Shown here in pieces: positions 27,727 to 35,581 of a DNA stretch of 64,000 nucleotides. Position 1 is the first letter of the stretch; every line of letters starts with the position of its first letter. The DNA comes from Oceaniglobus trochenteri (lineage in GTDB: Bacteria > Pseudomonadota > Alphaproteobacteria > Rhodobacterales > Rhodobacteraceae), in the NCBI RefSeq assembly GCF_020529025.1, contig NZ_JACNMM010000003.1, positions 310,001 to 374,000 on the forward strand, written 5' to 3'. Position numbers and translations under genes: made by a program. The notes beneath the pieces are model-generated. The model saw only the letters and a list, made by a program, of their open reading frames with translations. It made no database searches and was not told where the DNA came from.

Positions 27727-28175
27727 CGGCGCAGCCAACCCCCCAGGCTGAAGTGATCGCGCGGGATCAGCAGGATCAGCGCGGCAAAGGCGGCCAGCAC
27801 GGCAAGGTCGATCACCTGGTTGCGGTTGATCGGAAACCCCTTGTCGTTCAACGCGAAAGGATCGAAAAACCCCTCCCACCGGCGGGTGACGGTGTAAAGA
27901 TGCATCAGTGCCAGCCCGAAATATGACAGAAGACGAAACAGCCCCAGCGCGGCAAGGACACAAAGCGCGATCTGCACGCCTCCGATGATCTGGACCTGAA
28001 GCGTCGACACGTCGACCTTGTCGAAATGGCTGGCCAGCTGTTGATACTGGCCCGGCGTGATGAACTTGTGCGCCGCCCAGAGAAAGATGAACCAGGCAAG
28101 GCCCAGCCGCAGGATCAGCAGGGCCAGCGCATCGCGCTTGTCGGCGGGTGTCAGGTGTTCGTTCCGGGCAATCAT
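27699..28175 (-). CDS. DoxX-like small integral membrane protein
   Basis: A 158-residue protein with four membrane helices (LALLILRLGLAWFIFLWAAHKF, IIGGVQIALCVLAALGLFRLL, a middle helix ending in HLYTVTRRWEGFFDPF, and VIDLAVLAAFAALILLI). The LRLGLAWFIFLWAAHKFITPGQ start matches DoxX/DoxD-like proteins, which include quinone-linked subunits and redox-stress proteins, though no activity can be assigned. It lies between the peptide-binding-protein gene and dppB on the same strand, but a terminator precedes it and a 272-base gap follows, so it may be a separate transcription unit. Confidence 0.75.
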   Translation of the reverse strand: MIARNEHLTPADKRDALALLILRLGLAWFIFLWAAHKFITPGQYQQLASHFDKVDVSTLQVQIIGGVQIALCVLAALGLFRLLSYFGLALMHLYTVTRRWEGFFDPFALNDKGFPINRNQVIDLAVLAAFAALILLIPRDHFSLGGWLRRHMGRAWWQ

Positions 28176-28277
28176 GACAGACTCTTGGCGTGATGAAAAA
28201 CAACTCGCGCTGTCCTAGCGGGCGGGACGGGGGAAGGAAAGGCCAGCGGCCGCCTTGCCCGCGGCGCGGCAGGTGAA

Positions 28278-28298
28278 AGGGGGCCATGACGGCCCCCT
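28278..28298 (-). terminator. Rho-independent terminator after the peptide-binding-protein gene
   Basis: AGGGGGCC (28278-28285) pairs with GGCCCCCT (28291-28298) over a 5-base loop, 23 bases past the stop at 28322. Read leftward it is followed by TTTCACC. It should limit read-through from the binding-protein gene into the DoxX-like gene. Confidence 0.65.
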
Positions 28299-28321
28299 CA
28301 AATCGTTTCAAAAGGCCGCGA

Positions 28322-29788
28322 TCACTGGCCCCAGCTGACCCCGGTCAGATCGACGGCCTGTGTCGGCTGATCCAGCCAAAGCCCTTTCAGATCGGTCTTG
28401 GCGATGGTCGGGATCGCCAGTTCGAAGAGATAGGCGTTCACGTAATCCTCGGCGATCATGCGCTGGGCGTCCTGCAGAAGGGCGGTGCGCGCCTCGGGGT
28501 CGGTGGTGGCGTTCAGCTTGTCCATCAGGGCCACGAATTCGGGCTTGCCATACTGGAAGTAGTAGTCGGGATTGGCATAGATGCCGATGTCCATGGGTTC
28601 GGTATGGGACACGATGGTCAGGCCGAAATCCTTGCCCTTGAAGGTGTTCTCAAGCCATTGTGCCCATTCCTGGTTCTCGATCTTCGCGTCGATGCCCACG
28701 GCACGCAGCTGGCTTGCGATGATCTCGCCTCCGCGGCGGGCATAGGAGGGGGGCGGCAGCTTCAGCGTCGTTTCGAACCCATCGGCAAACCCGGCCTCGG
28801 CCAGCAGCTTCTTGCTAAGCTCGGGGTCGAATTGCGACAGGTCGGTCAGATCGACATAGGCGGGGTTGTGCGGCGCGAAATGGGTGCCGATGGGCGTGCC
28901 GACGCCGAACATGGCGCCGTCGATGATGGCTTGCCGGTCGATGGCATGGGCCACGGCCTCGCGCACCTTGACGTTGTCGAAGGGTGGCAGCTTGTTGTTC
29001 ATCGCCAGGATCGTCTCGCCCTCGGTGTTGCCAACCAGCACCTGGAAGCGCGGATCGGCCTCGAACTGGGGCAGGTTCTCGGGGGCGGGAAAGCCGACGA
29101 AAGCGTCCACGTCCTCGGCCATGACGGCGGCAAAGGCGGCGGTGGGGTCGGCGATAAACTTGAAGGTCGCCCGGGCCAGTTTCGCCGGCTCGCCCCAGTA
29201 CTCGGGGTTGCGCGACAGTTCGATCCGGTCGCCCTGCACCCAGTTGTCGAATTTGAAGGCGCCGGTGCCCACGGGCATGTTGGCCAGGTTGTCGGCACTT
29301 TCGGGCGCGACGATCACGGCATCGCCCCAGGCCATGTTGAACAGGAAATTGCCGGTGGGGGCCGAAAGCGTCACCTTCACGGTCAGCGGATCGACAACCT
29401 CGACCGACTCGATGGGCGCGAACAGGCCCTTCTGCGCATTGGTGCTGTCCTCGGCGCGGGCGCGATCCAGGCTGAATTTCACGTCCTCGGCGTCCATCGC
29501 GCTGCCGTCGTGGAACGTGACCCCCTCGTGCAGGTGGAAGGTATAGGTCAGCCCGTCCTCGGAAATCTCCCACTCGCGCGCCAGGCCCGGGATGATCGAC
29601 CCGTCCGAGGCAAAGCGCGTCAGCCCCTCGTAGACGTTGGAATAGAGCACCGAATCGATGGCCCCGGCCGCCCCCGCGGTGGGGTCGAGGTTGGGCGGCT
29701 CAAGCTGGATCGCGACGGTGATGGCGTCCTGCGCGGCGGCGGCGCTGGCGCTCAGGGCAAGGGCGGCAAGGATGGGGGTGAAACGCAT
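28322..29788 (-). CDS. Peptide/nickel-type ABC transporter substrate-binding protein (DppA-like)
   Basis: A 488-residue periplasmic binding protein of family SBP_bac_5. The signal peptide covers residues 1-19 (MRFTPILAALALSASAAAAQ). The family core follows: DPTAGAAGAIDSVLYSNVYEGLTRFASDG, the LAREWEISEDGLTYTFHLHEGVTFHDG signature near residues 67-95, and GTGAFKFDNWVQGDRIELSRNPEYWG. Ligand specificity (di- or oligopeptides, glutathione, opines) cannot be read. It is 15 bases downstream of the M20 deacylase gene and should feed the DppB/DppC/ATPase transporter encoded 0.9 kb further on. Confidence 0.93.
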   Translation of the reverse strand: MRFTPILAALALSASAAAAQDAITVAIQLEPPNLDPTAGAAGAIDSVLYSNVYEGLTRFASDGSIIPGLAREWEISEDGLTYTFHLHEGVTFHDGSAMDAEDVKFSLDRARAEDSTNAQKGLFAPIESVEVVDPLTVKVTLSAPTGNFLFNMAWGDAVIVAPESADNLANMPVGTGAFKFDNWVQGDRIELSRNPEYWGEPAKLARATFKFIADPTAAFAAVMAEDVDAFVGFPAPENLPQFEADPRFQVLVGNTEGETILAMNNKLPPFDNVKVREAVAHAIDRQAIIDGAMFGVGTPIGTHFAPHNPAYVDLTDLSQFDPELSKKLLAEAGFADGFETTLKLPPPSYARRGGEIIASQLRAVGIDAKIENQEWAQWLENTFKGKDFGLTIVSHTEPMDIGIYANPDYYFQYGKPEFVALMDKLNATTDPEARTALLQDAQRMIAEDYVNAYLFELAIPTIAKTDLKGLWLDQPTQAVDLTGVSWGQ

Positions 29789-29803
29789 GAAGGCTCCCTT
29801 CGG

Positions 29804-31108
29804 TCAGGTTTGGGCGGGCGACAGAAGGTCGACCAGGGACAACGCCATGACCGTGACGCTGTCCATCATGTCATCGACCCCGATCCATTCGTCCGGCTTG
29901 TGGGCCAGCTCCAGGATGCCGGGGCCATAGGCGACACAGTTCTTCAACTTGCCGATCCTGTCGATATGCTTTTGATCGTAGGTGCCCGGCGAGGCGACGA
30001 ATTCCGCCGGCTGGCCCATCACGCGCTCGATGGCGCGGGCCACGGTGGCGGCGACGGGCGCGTTGCGGTCGGTCATCGAGGGCAGGACGTGGTTCAGCTC
30101 GCGCAGGGCATATTCGAAGTTCGGGCGGCTTTCGGCCAGTCCGTCGAGAATGCCGCGCACCTCGCCGCGCACCTGGTCCAGCGGCTCTTCGACCAGGAAC
30201 CGCCGGTCGATCACGATCCGGCAGGAATCGGGCACGCAATGCGAGGGCAGCGCGGTGCTGTCGGCCAGTTTTTCCGCCTGGCCGCCGTGGATGGAGTTGA
30301 TGTTCATGGTGGAACTGCGCGCCCCTTCCGGCACCACTGGCATGTCGGTGCGCCGCTGCGCCATGGCCGGAAAAAGATCGGCCTCGAAGGCGTTCAGGAC
30401 CGCCCCCATGTGGCGCACCGCGCAGTCGCCCAGGAAAGGCATTGACCCGTGGGCGATCTCGCCGAAGGTCTCGATCTCGGCCCACCAGCCGCCGCGATGG
30501 CCAAGGCAGACGCGATCCTTGTTCAGCGGCTCGGGGATGATGACGTGCTGCACCTTGCGGGGGCTGAAATAGCCCTGCTTGGCCAGGTAGGCGACGCCGC
30601 CGTATCCGCCGGATTCCTCGTCCGCCGTGCCGGAAATCTCGATGGCGCCGGAAAAGTCGGGGAAGGCGGCGATGAAACATTCCGCTGCGATGATCGACGC
30701 GGCCAGCCCGCCCTTCATGTCGCAGGCGCCCCGCCCGTAGATCCGCCCGTCAACCAGTTCGCCGCCGAAGGGGTCGCGCGTCCAGCCCAGCCCCACGTCC
30801 ACCACGTCGGTGTGCGAGTTGAAATGCACGCAATCCCCGGCCCGCCTGCCGTCGCGCCGGGCGACGATGTTCCAGCGCGGATAGCGATCGCAATCGCCGG
30901 GGGTGTCATGGGCGCGGATCAGATGCGTGTCGAACCCCGCCGCGCCAAGGCGCCTGTCAAGATATTCACAGATGGCGCCGTAATTCTCGCCGGGCGGGTT
31001 CAGGGTGGGAATGCGGATCAGGTCCTGGGTCAGCGCGATCAGGGCATCGCGGCTGTCGGCGATGCGGGCGTGCAGATCGGCAAGGCGTGGGTCGGCGGAA
31101 CTGTCCAT
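29804..31108 (-). CDS. M20-family metallo-deacylase (ArgE/DapE class)
   Basis: A 434-residue zinc hydrolase from ATG 31108 (ATG 31138 is an in-frame alternative; the longer frame runs into a repeat and is not coding-like). Metal ligands: H99 and D101 in SHTDVVD, D130 in GRGACDMKGG, E164/E165 in GTADEESGG, and a late His in KPDEW-preceding LELAHKP. A dimerisation domain intervenes (GEIAHGSMPFLG, about residues 240-350). ArgE/DapE relatives remove acyl groups from amino acids or split peptides. Its position before a peptide-binding-protein gene suggests it acts on an imported N-acyl amino acid or peptide rather than in arginine synthesis; ArgJ in this genome already recycles the acetyl group. 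Confidence 0.88.
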   Translation of the reverse strand: MDSSADPRLADLHARIADSRDALIALTQDLIRIPTLNPPGENYGAICEYLDRRLGAAGFDTHLIRAHDTPGDCDRYPRWNIVARRDGRRAGDCVHFNSHTDVVDVGLGWTRDPFGGELVDGRIYGRGACDMKGGLAASIIAAECFIAAFPDFSGAIEISGTADEESGGYGGVAYLAKQGYFSPRKVQHVIIPEPLNKDRVCLGHRGGWWAEIETFGEIAHGSMPFLGDCAVRHMGAVLNAFEADLFPAMAQRRTDMPVVPEGARSSTMNINSIHGGQAEKLADSTALPSHCVPDSCRIVIDRRFLVEEPLDQVRGEVRGILDGLAESRPNFEYALRELNHVLPSMTDRNAPVAATVARAIERVMGQPAEFVASPGTYDQKHIDRIGKLKNCVAYGPGILELAHKPDEWIGVDDMMDSVTVMALSLVDLLSPAQT

Positions 31109-31173
31109 GGCGCAACCTTGGCCGATGGCATGGCCCATGGCAACGTCGGACTGGGGTTTCACCCCAGACCCCA

Positions 31174-31235
31174 GAGTATTTCCGACAAAGAAGAAGCAGG
31201 GCGCGGCATCCTGTTTCTTCTTTGTCCAAATACTC
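31174..31235. repeat. Inverted repeat of the sister intergenic unit (GAGTATTT type)
   Basis: GAGTATTT (31174-31181) and AAATACTC (31228-31235) form the outer arms. ACAAAGAAGAAGCAGG (31185-31200) and CCTGTTTCTTCTTTGT (31210-31225) form the inner arms with one mismatch around GCGCGGCAT. It lies 17 bases past the dctD stop and upstream of the M20 gene, where it may terminate dctD. The unit resembles the GGATATTT-n3-GACCAAAGATGA unit found elsewhere in the window, with a variant half at 63254. Confidence 0.8.
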
Positions 31236-31252
31236 AAATTCCGACCCTGGCG

Positions 31253-32503
31253 TCACAGACCATCGCTGCGGAAGCTGCGGGGTTTCAGACCGTGCCGGGC
31301 GAGCTTGTCATAGAAGGTCTTGCGCGGCAGCCCCAGCACGGCGGCGGCGCGGGCGGCCTTTCCGCCCGAACGGCGCAGGGTTTCGGCCAGCACCGCCTTT
31401 TCGAAGGCGTCCATCTGTTCGGCCAGTGTCATCATCGAGGGGCCGGTGGTGGTGGCATTGATGCCCAGCACCACGGAATGGGCGAAGTTGCGCAACTCGG
31501 GCAGGTTGTCGGGCCAGTCACGGGCCATCACCTGGGCATAGACCGAATCGGGGATCGGCGGCATGTCCTGGTTGAGGTTGCGCACCGCCTGGCGCACCAG
31601 CGCCTCGAACAGCACGGCAAGGTCGCCCTTGCGCCGGTCAAGGCCGGGAAGTTCGATCTCCATCAGGTTGAGGGCGAAATAGAGGTCTTCCGACAGGCCG
31701 CGCGCGCGCAGGTCGGCCAGGGGGGCGGGGGCCGAGGTGATGAGCCGCAGGTCGGGGCGGCGTTCGATGAGGCGCAAGAGGTCGTCCTGCTGGCGCGGGG
31801 TGGCGCAATCGAGGTTCTTCAGCGACAGCGTGGCGCGAGGGGCGGGCGCCTCGAGCGTGGCGACGGCCTCGTCGGGGGCACCCTTGAGGGTGAGCGTGGC
31901 AAAGCTGGGTCGGTCGTCGCTGAGCGCGTGGATCGTATGGGCCGCCAGCCTCTTGCCCGCCCCGGCGGGGCCGAAGAGATGCAGGTGGATGGGCAGGCCT
32001 GCCGCCCGGCGCAGGTTGCGGCGCAGGGTTTCGGTGATCTCGGAGGGGCCGGGAAAATTGGTGGCGGCGGCGTCGGATTTCTGCAACTGGCGTTCGATCC
32101 GGCGCGTGCGCAGCACCAGCGCGCGGTGATCCTGGGCGCGGATCAGCACCTCGGCCAGGTGATCCGGGTCACAGGGTTTTTCCAGGTAGTCATATGCACC
32201 GTCGGACATGGCCCGCAGGGCGGTGGGCACATCGGATTCGCCGGTCAGCAGGATCACCGGAAGGTCCGGGTCCAGCCGCCGCGCATGGGACAGCACGTCG
32301 AAGCCGTCCTTTCCGGGCATCCGGATGTCGGACAGGATGACACCGGGGAAGGTGGCGCTCATGTGGTCCTTGGCCTCGATATAGCTGGCGGCCTGGATCA
32401 CGGCCATGTCGGCCAGTTCCAGCGTCTGGGCCAGGGCGGTGCGCAGGGCGCGGTCATCCTCGATCACCAGGACGTGGCGGGTGCCGGTTTCAGGGTGGTT
32501 CAT
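31253..32503 (-). CDS. dctD: C4-dicarboxylate response regulator DctD with degenerate AAA+ domain
   Basis: A 416-residue NtrC-class response regulator. The receiver (residues 8-125) has EDD, phospho-accepting D59 in VILSDIRMPGKDG, T in LLTGES and K in YLEKPCD. The central domain keeps a Walker A (GPAGAGKR), but the region that should carry ESELFGHEKGAFTGA is shortened to GAPDEAVATLEAPAPRA. The Walker B position reads LSLKNL instead of LFLDEI, and DLYFALN replaces DLYYRLN. A Fis-type helix-turn-helix ends the protein (RRSGGKAARAAAVLGLPRKTFYDKLA). It overlaps dctB by four bases. It therefore probably regulates dctPQM but should not open sigma-54 promoters in the usual ATP-driven way. Confidence 0.88.
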   Translation of the reverse strand: MNHPETGTRHVLVIEDDRALRTALAQTLELADMAVIQAASYIEAKDHMSATFPGVILSDIRMPGKDGFDVLSHARRLDPDLPVILLTGESDVPTALRAMSDGAYDYLEKPCDPDHLAEVLIRAQDHRALVLRTRRIERQLQKSDAAATNFPGPSEITETLRRNLRRAAGLPIHLHLFGPAGAGKRLAAHTIHALSDDRPSFATLTLKGAPDEAVATLEAPAPRATLSLKNLDCATPRQQDDLLRLIERRPDLRLITSAPAPLADLRARGLSEDLYFALNLMEIELPGLDRRKGDLAVLFEALVRQAVRNLNQDMPPIPDSVYAQVMARDWPDNLPELRNFAHSVVLGINATTTGPSMMTLAEQMDAFEKAVLAETLRRSGGKAARAAAVLGLPRKTFYDKLARHGLKPRSFRSDGL

Positions 32504-34224
32504 GGCGCGGCTTTCGGAAGGGTGAAGGTAAAGGCGGCTCCCTGGCCGGTATTTTCGGCGCGCAGGGTGCCGCCGAAGCTGCCGATGATGCCGAAGCTGA
32601 TGGACAGCCCCAGGCCCAGCCCCTTGGAGGCGCCGATTTCCTTGGTGGTGTAGAAGGGTTCGAACACGCGGGTCGGGTCCGGCAGGCCACAGCCAGTGTC
32701 GGTTATGGTGCAGCTAACCATGTCGCCGGGTTGCAGGGTGATGGTGATCCTTCGGGTTTCGCTTTCGGCCATGGCATCGACGGCGTTGGTCAGCAGATTG
32801 ACCAGAACCTGTTGCAGGCGCACCGTCCCGCCCAGCACCATCACCGCGCCTTCGGGCGCGTCGAGCGTGACCGTGGCGCCGCCCGCGCGCCAGTGCGGTT
32901 CGGTCAGGGCCACGGCATCGCGGGCGATGGCGGCCAGGTCGACGGGGCTGATCCGCACGGTTTCGTTGCGGGCGAAGGCGCGCAGGTTGCGGATGATGCG
33001 GTTCATGCGGTCGGTCTGGTTGGTGATCTCGGTCAGGTTTGCGCCGGCCTCGTCGGTGCGGTCGCGCGCGATCAGCTTGCGGGCGTTTCCCGCCAGGCTC
33101 TGGATCACCGCCAGTGGCTGGTTCAATTCGTGGCTGAGGCCGGCCGACATCTGCCCCAGCGCCGAAAGCTTGCCCGCCTGCACCAGGTCGTCCTGGGCAC
33201 GGCGCAGCTGGGCGGTGCGTTCCTCGACCCGTGCCTCGAGGGTGGCGTTCGCCTGTTCCTCGATCAGCAGGCGGTCGGCAAGGCGCTGGCGGCGTTGGGC
33301 CAGGGCCAGCAGGCCAAGCGCCAGAAGCCCGGCGAGGGCGGCGGCCAGGCTGGCCTGAAGCAGGGCCGTCGCGCGGGCGGGGCCGGTATCCTTGAACACC
33401 AGTTCCGTCATGTTCAACTGCGGCACGAAGCGGCGCAGCACCATGGCGGCGGCGGGCAGGGTGCCGGTGTTCTCGAACATCCATACCTCGTGCCCGAACC
33501 AGCGGACGGTCCGATGCGCGGGCAGGGGGGTGACGCTGTCGCTGGGGTAACGCGGCGTGGGCACGAACTCCATGGTGGGGGGCGCATCGCGTGACAGCAG
33601 AAGGCCCGGCCGGTTCGACGCGAAAACCACGTCGGCCCGGTCGACGAAGGCGATGGCATCCTCATCGACGCGCCAGTCGAACTCGATCTGCGCCACATCG
33701 ACCACCAGCACGACAACTCCCTGTTTCGTGGCGCCCCGGACCGACCGTGCATAGTAGAACCGCCGTTGCAGATCCTGCGGATCGACAGCATGATAGAACC
33801 CCAGCGCCCCCGACATCGCGGTCAGGACATCGGGGCGGAAGCCCTGGAACCGCTCGGGCGTGTCCGGATGGTTTTCAGTATCCGAGGCGGCAATCACCAT
33901 CCCCTCGCCATCCAGCACCACCAAACGGTCGATGCCCGTGGTCAGCGCCATGCGCAGCAGGAATTCGTTGGTCTGGCGGGCCGGTGCATCCCCGTCGACG
34001 GCGCGGGCCACCGCAGGATGGCTGGCGAAGACATTGACCAGTTCCCGGTGGCTTTCCAGCTTACCGAGGATGCGGTCGGCCCCCTGCGCCAGGCGGACGG
34101 TGCCGGCCTGCGCCAGCTGATCCAGCGCGCTGCGGTAGGACAGCAGGAACACCGCCACCGCCAGCGCAAGGGCGAAAAGCCCGTAGCCGGCGAAGAGGGC
34201 GATCTTTCGGGTCTGTCGTGTCAT
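32500..34224 (-). CDS. dctB: C4-dicarboxylate sensor histidine kinase DctB
   Basis: A 574-residue membrane sensor kinase from ATG 34224. The first membrane helix is at residues 8-28 (IALFAGYGLFALALAVAVFLL). A periplasmic double-PAS-like sensor (about 30-285) contains the DctB features YYARSVRGATKQGVVVLVVDV and RWFGHEVWMFENTG. The second helix is near 286-309, followed by a coiled coil (LLIEEQANATLEARVEERTAQLRRAQDDL). The phospho-accepting H365 lies in GLSHELNQPLAVIQ, and the ATPase domain has N, DTGCGLPDP and KGLGLGLSIS boxes. It senses succinate, malate or fumarate and phosphorylates DctD. It is transcribed away from dctP. Confidence 0.93.
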   Translation of the reverse strand: MTRQTRKIALFAGYGLFALALAVAVFLLSYRSALDQLAQAGTVRLAQGADRILGKLESHRELVNVFASHPAVARAVDGDAPARQTNEFLLRMALTTGIDRLVVLDGEGMVIAASDTENHPDTPERFQGFRPDVLTAMSGALGFYHAVDPQDLQRRFYYARSVRGATKQGVVVLVVDVAQIEFDWRVDEDAIAFVDRADVVFASNRPGLLLSRDAPPTMEFVPTPRYPSDSVTPLPAHRTVRWFGHEVWMFENTGTLPAAAMVLRRFVPQLNMTELVFKDTGPARATALLQASLAAALAGLLALGLLALAQRRQRLADRLLIEEQANATLEARVEERTAQLRRAQDDLVQAGKLSALGQMSAGLSHELNQPLAVIQSLAGNARKLIARDRTDEAGANLTEITNQTDRMNRIIRNLRAFARNETVRISPVDLAAIARDAVALTEPHWRAGGATVTLDAPEGAVMVLGGTVRLQQVLVNLLTNAVDAMAESETRRITITLQPGDMVSCTITDTGCGLPDPTRVFEPFYTTKEIGASKGLGLGLSISFGIIGSFGGTLRAENTGQGAAFTFTLPKAAP

Positions 34225-34255
34225 CCGGGCATGGCGCGAATCGGTCCGCTCAGGT

Positions 34256-34316
34256 TTGTGCGGAATATCGCACAATGCGGGACTGGCGGCACCTCTTTGT
34301 GTGAGAATCCGCGCGG
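34256..34316. promoter_or_regulatory. Palindromic operator pair upstream of dctP (candidate DctD sites)
   Basis: TTGTGCG-gaatat-CGCACAA at 34256-34275 is a perfect 7+7 dyad. A second, weaker copy TTGTGTG-agaatc-CGCGCGG stands at 34297-34316, 41 bases away, about four helical turns. Both lie in the dctB-dctP divergent gap, about 160-220 bases before the dctP start. No convincing -24/-12 (TGGCAC-n5-TTGC) element was found between them and dctP. Confidence 0.6.
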
Positions 34317-34473
34317 ATTGCCGGGGATTTCACGTGAAGCCGCCATAACATTCTGTTTTCGATGGAAAATCATGCGGCCTGCATTTTCTTTGATCCGCGC
34401 GCGGGAAAATTGGCATGGTCACGCCATGTGGCGGGCCGAACCTGCCCGCACAAGACAATTCCGGGAGGATCGA

Positions 34474-35475
34474 ATGAAGACCTTTATCAAAGCCGCTACC
34501 GTTGCCGCCGTGGCCCTGGTTCCGGGCGTTGCCGCCGCCGCCTGCGACGATGGCGAGATCGTCATCAAGTTCAGCCACGTCACGAACACCGACAAGCACC
34601 CCAAGGGGATCGCCGCCTCGCTGTTCCAGGAGCGTGTCAACGACGAGATGAACGGCATCGCCTGTGTCGAGGTGTTCCCCAACTCGACCCTCTACAACGA
34701 CGATCAGGTGCTGGAAGCCATGCTTCAGGGCGATGTGCAGATGGCCGCGCCCAGCCTGTCGAAGTTCGAGGCCTTCACCAAGCAATACCGCATCTTCGAC
34801 CTTCCCTTCATGTTCCGTGACATCGACGCCGTGGATGCCTTCCAGAAATCCGAGGCCGGCGAGGCGATGAAGCAGTCGATGACCCGCCGGGGCCTTCTGG
34901 GGCTTGAGTTCTGGCACAACGGCATGAAGCAGTTCTCGGCCAACAAGCCGCTGATCCTGCCCGAGGATGCGGCGGGCCTGAAGTTCCGCGTGCAGCCCAG
35001 CGACGTTCTGGTCGCGCAGATGGAGGCGCTGAAGGCATCGCCCCAGCCCATGGCCTTCTCCGAGGTTTACGGCGCGCTTCAGACCGGCGTTGTCGACGGT
35101 CAGGAAAACACCTGGTCGAACATCTATGGCCAGAAGTTCTTTGAAGTGCAGGACGGCACCACCGAAACCAACCACGGCGTTCTCGACTACCTTGTCGTGG
35201 TCGGCACCGACTGGTGGGATGGGCTGGATGCCCCCGTGCGCGAACAGCTGGCGACCATCCTGACCGAGGTCACGGACGAGCGGAACGCCGCCGTGGGCCA
35301 GGTGGACATGGAAGCACGCCAGGCGATCCTGGACACCGGCGCCGAGATCCGCGAACTGACCCCCGAGCAGCGCCAGGCCTGGGTCGATGCGATGAAGCCC
35401 GTCTGGGCCCAGTTCGAAGGCGACGTGGGCGCCGACAACATTGCCGCCGCACAGGCGATCAACGAATCGATGTAA
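34474..35475 (+). CDS. dctP: TRAP dicarboxylate transporter solute-binding protein DctP
   Basis: A 333-residue periplasmic binding protein. ATG 34474 follows GGGAGG (34463-34468). The signal peptide ends VAAAA/C near residue 23. DctP hallmarks: IVIKFSHVTNTDKHPKGIAA, EVFPNSTLYNDDQVLEAMLQGDVQMAAPS, the ligand-arginine region GLKFRVQPSDVLVAQMEALKASPQPMAFSEVYGALQTGVVDGQENTWSNI, and a helical C-terminus. It delivers succinate, malate or fumarate to DctQM. It is the first gene of dctPQM, divergent from dctBD, and followed by two strong hairpins that should leave it more abundant than the membrane subunits. Confidence 0.95.
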   Translation: MKTFIKAATVAAVALVPGVAAAACDDGEIVIKFSHVTNTDKHPKGIAASLFQERVNDEMNGIACVEVFPNSTLYNDDQVLEAMLQGDVQMAAPSLSKFEAFTKQYRIFDLPFMFRDIDAVDAFQKSEAGEAMKQSMTRRGLLGLEFWHNGMKQFSANKPLILPEDAAGLKFRVQPSDVLVAQMEALKASPQPMAFSEVYGALQTGVVDGQENTWSNIYGQKFFEVQDGTTETNHGVLDYLVVVGTDWWDGLDAPVREQLATILTEVTDERNAAVGQVDMEARQAILDTGAEIRELTPEQRQAWVDAMKPVWAQFEGDVGADNIAAAQAINESM

Positions 35476-35485
35476 GGCAGCCTTC

Positions 35486-35539
35486 GGGCGCGGGGCCGCA
35501 GGCTGGCCCCCGCCCTTCCCCCGGCCATCGCGCCGGGGG
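35486..35539 (+). terminator. Two tandem hairpins between dctP and dctQ
   Basis: Hairpin 1: GGGCG and GGGGCC (35486-35497, one bulged C) pair with GGCCCC and CGCCC (35505-35515). Hairpin 2: CCCCCGGC (35518-35525) pairs with GCCGGGGG (35532-35539) and is followed by TTTCGTTTTCC, the best intrinsic terminator shape in the window. Partial termination here would give excess DctP over DctQM. Confidence 0.8.
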
Positions 35540-35581
35540 TTTCGTTTTCCGGCCCCCTTTCCCCACGACAGGAGCGACAGC

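Noticed and set aside
27559-28311. A 250-codon minus-strand frame over the DoxX-like gene
   Set aside because: It is Pro/Arg/His-rich shadow sequence in another frame of the DoxX-like gene, which has four clear membrane helices.
29804-31108. ArgE for arginine synthesis
   Set aside because: ArgJ present in the same genome recycles acetyl groups, and the gene sits in a peptide-transport locus, so a catabolic deacylase is more likely.
34316-34473. A sigma-54 promoter for dctP
   Set aside because: The segment containing TTGGCATGGTCACGCC has GG and GC nine rather than ten bases apart and poor flanks, so it does not meet the -24/-12 pattern.
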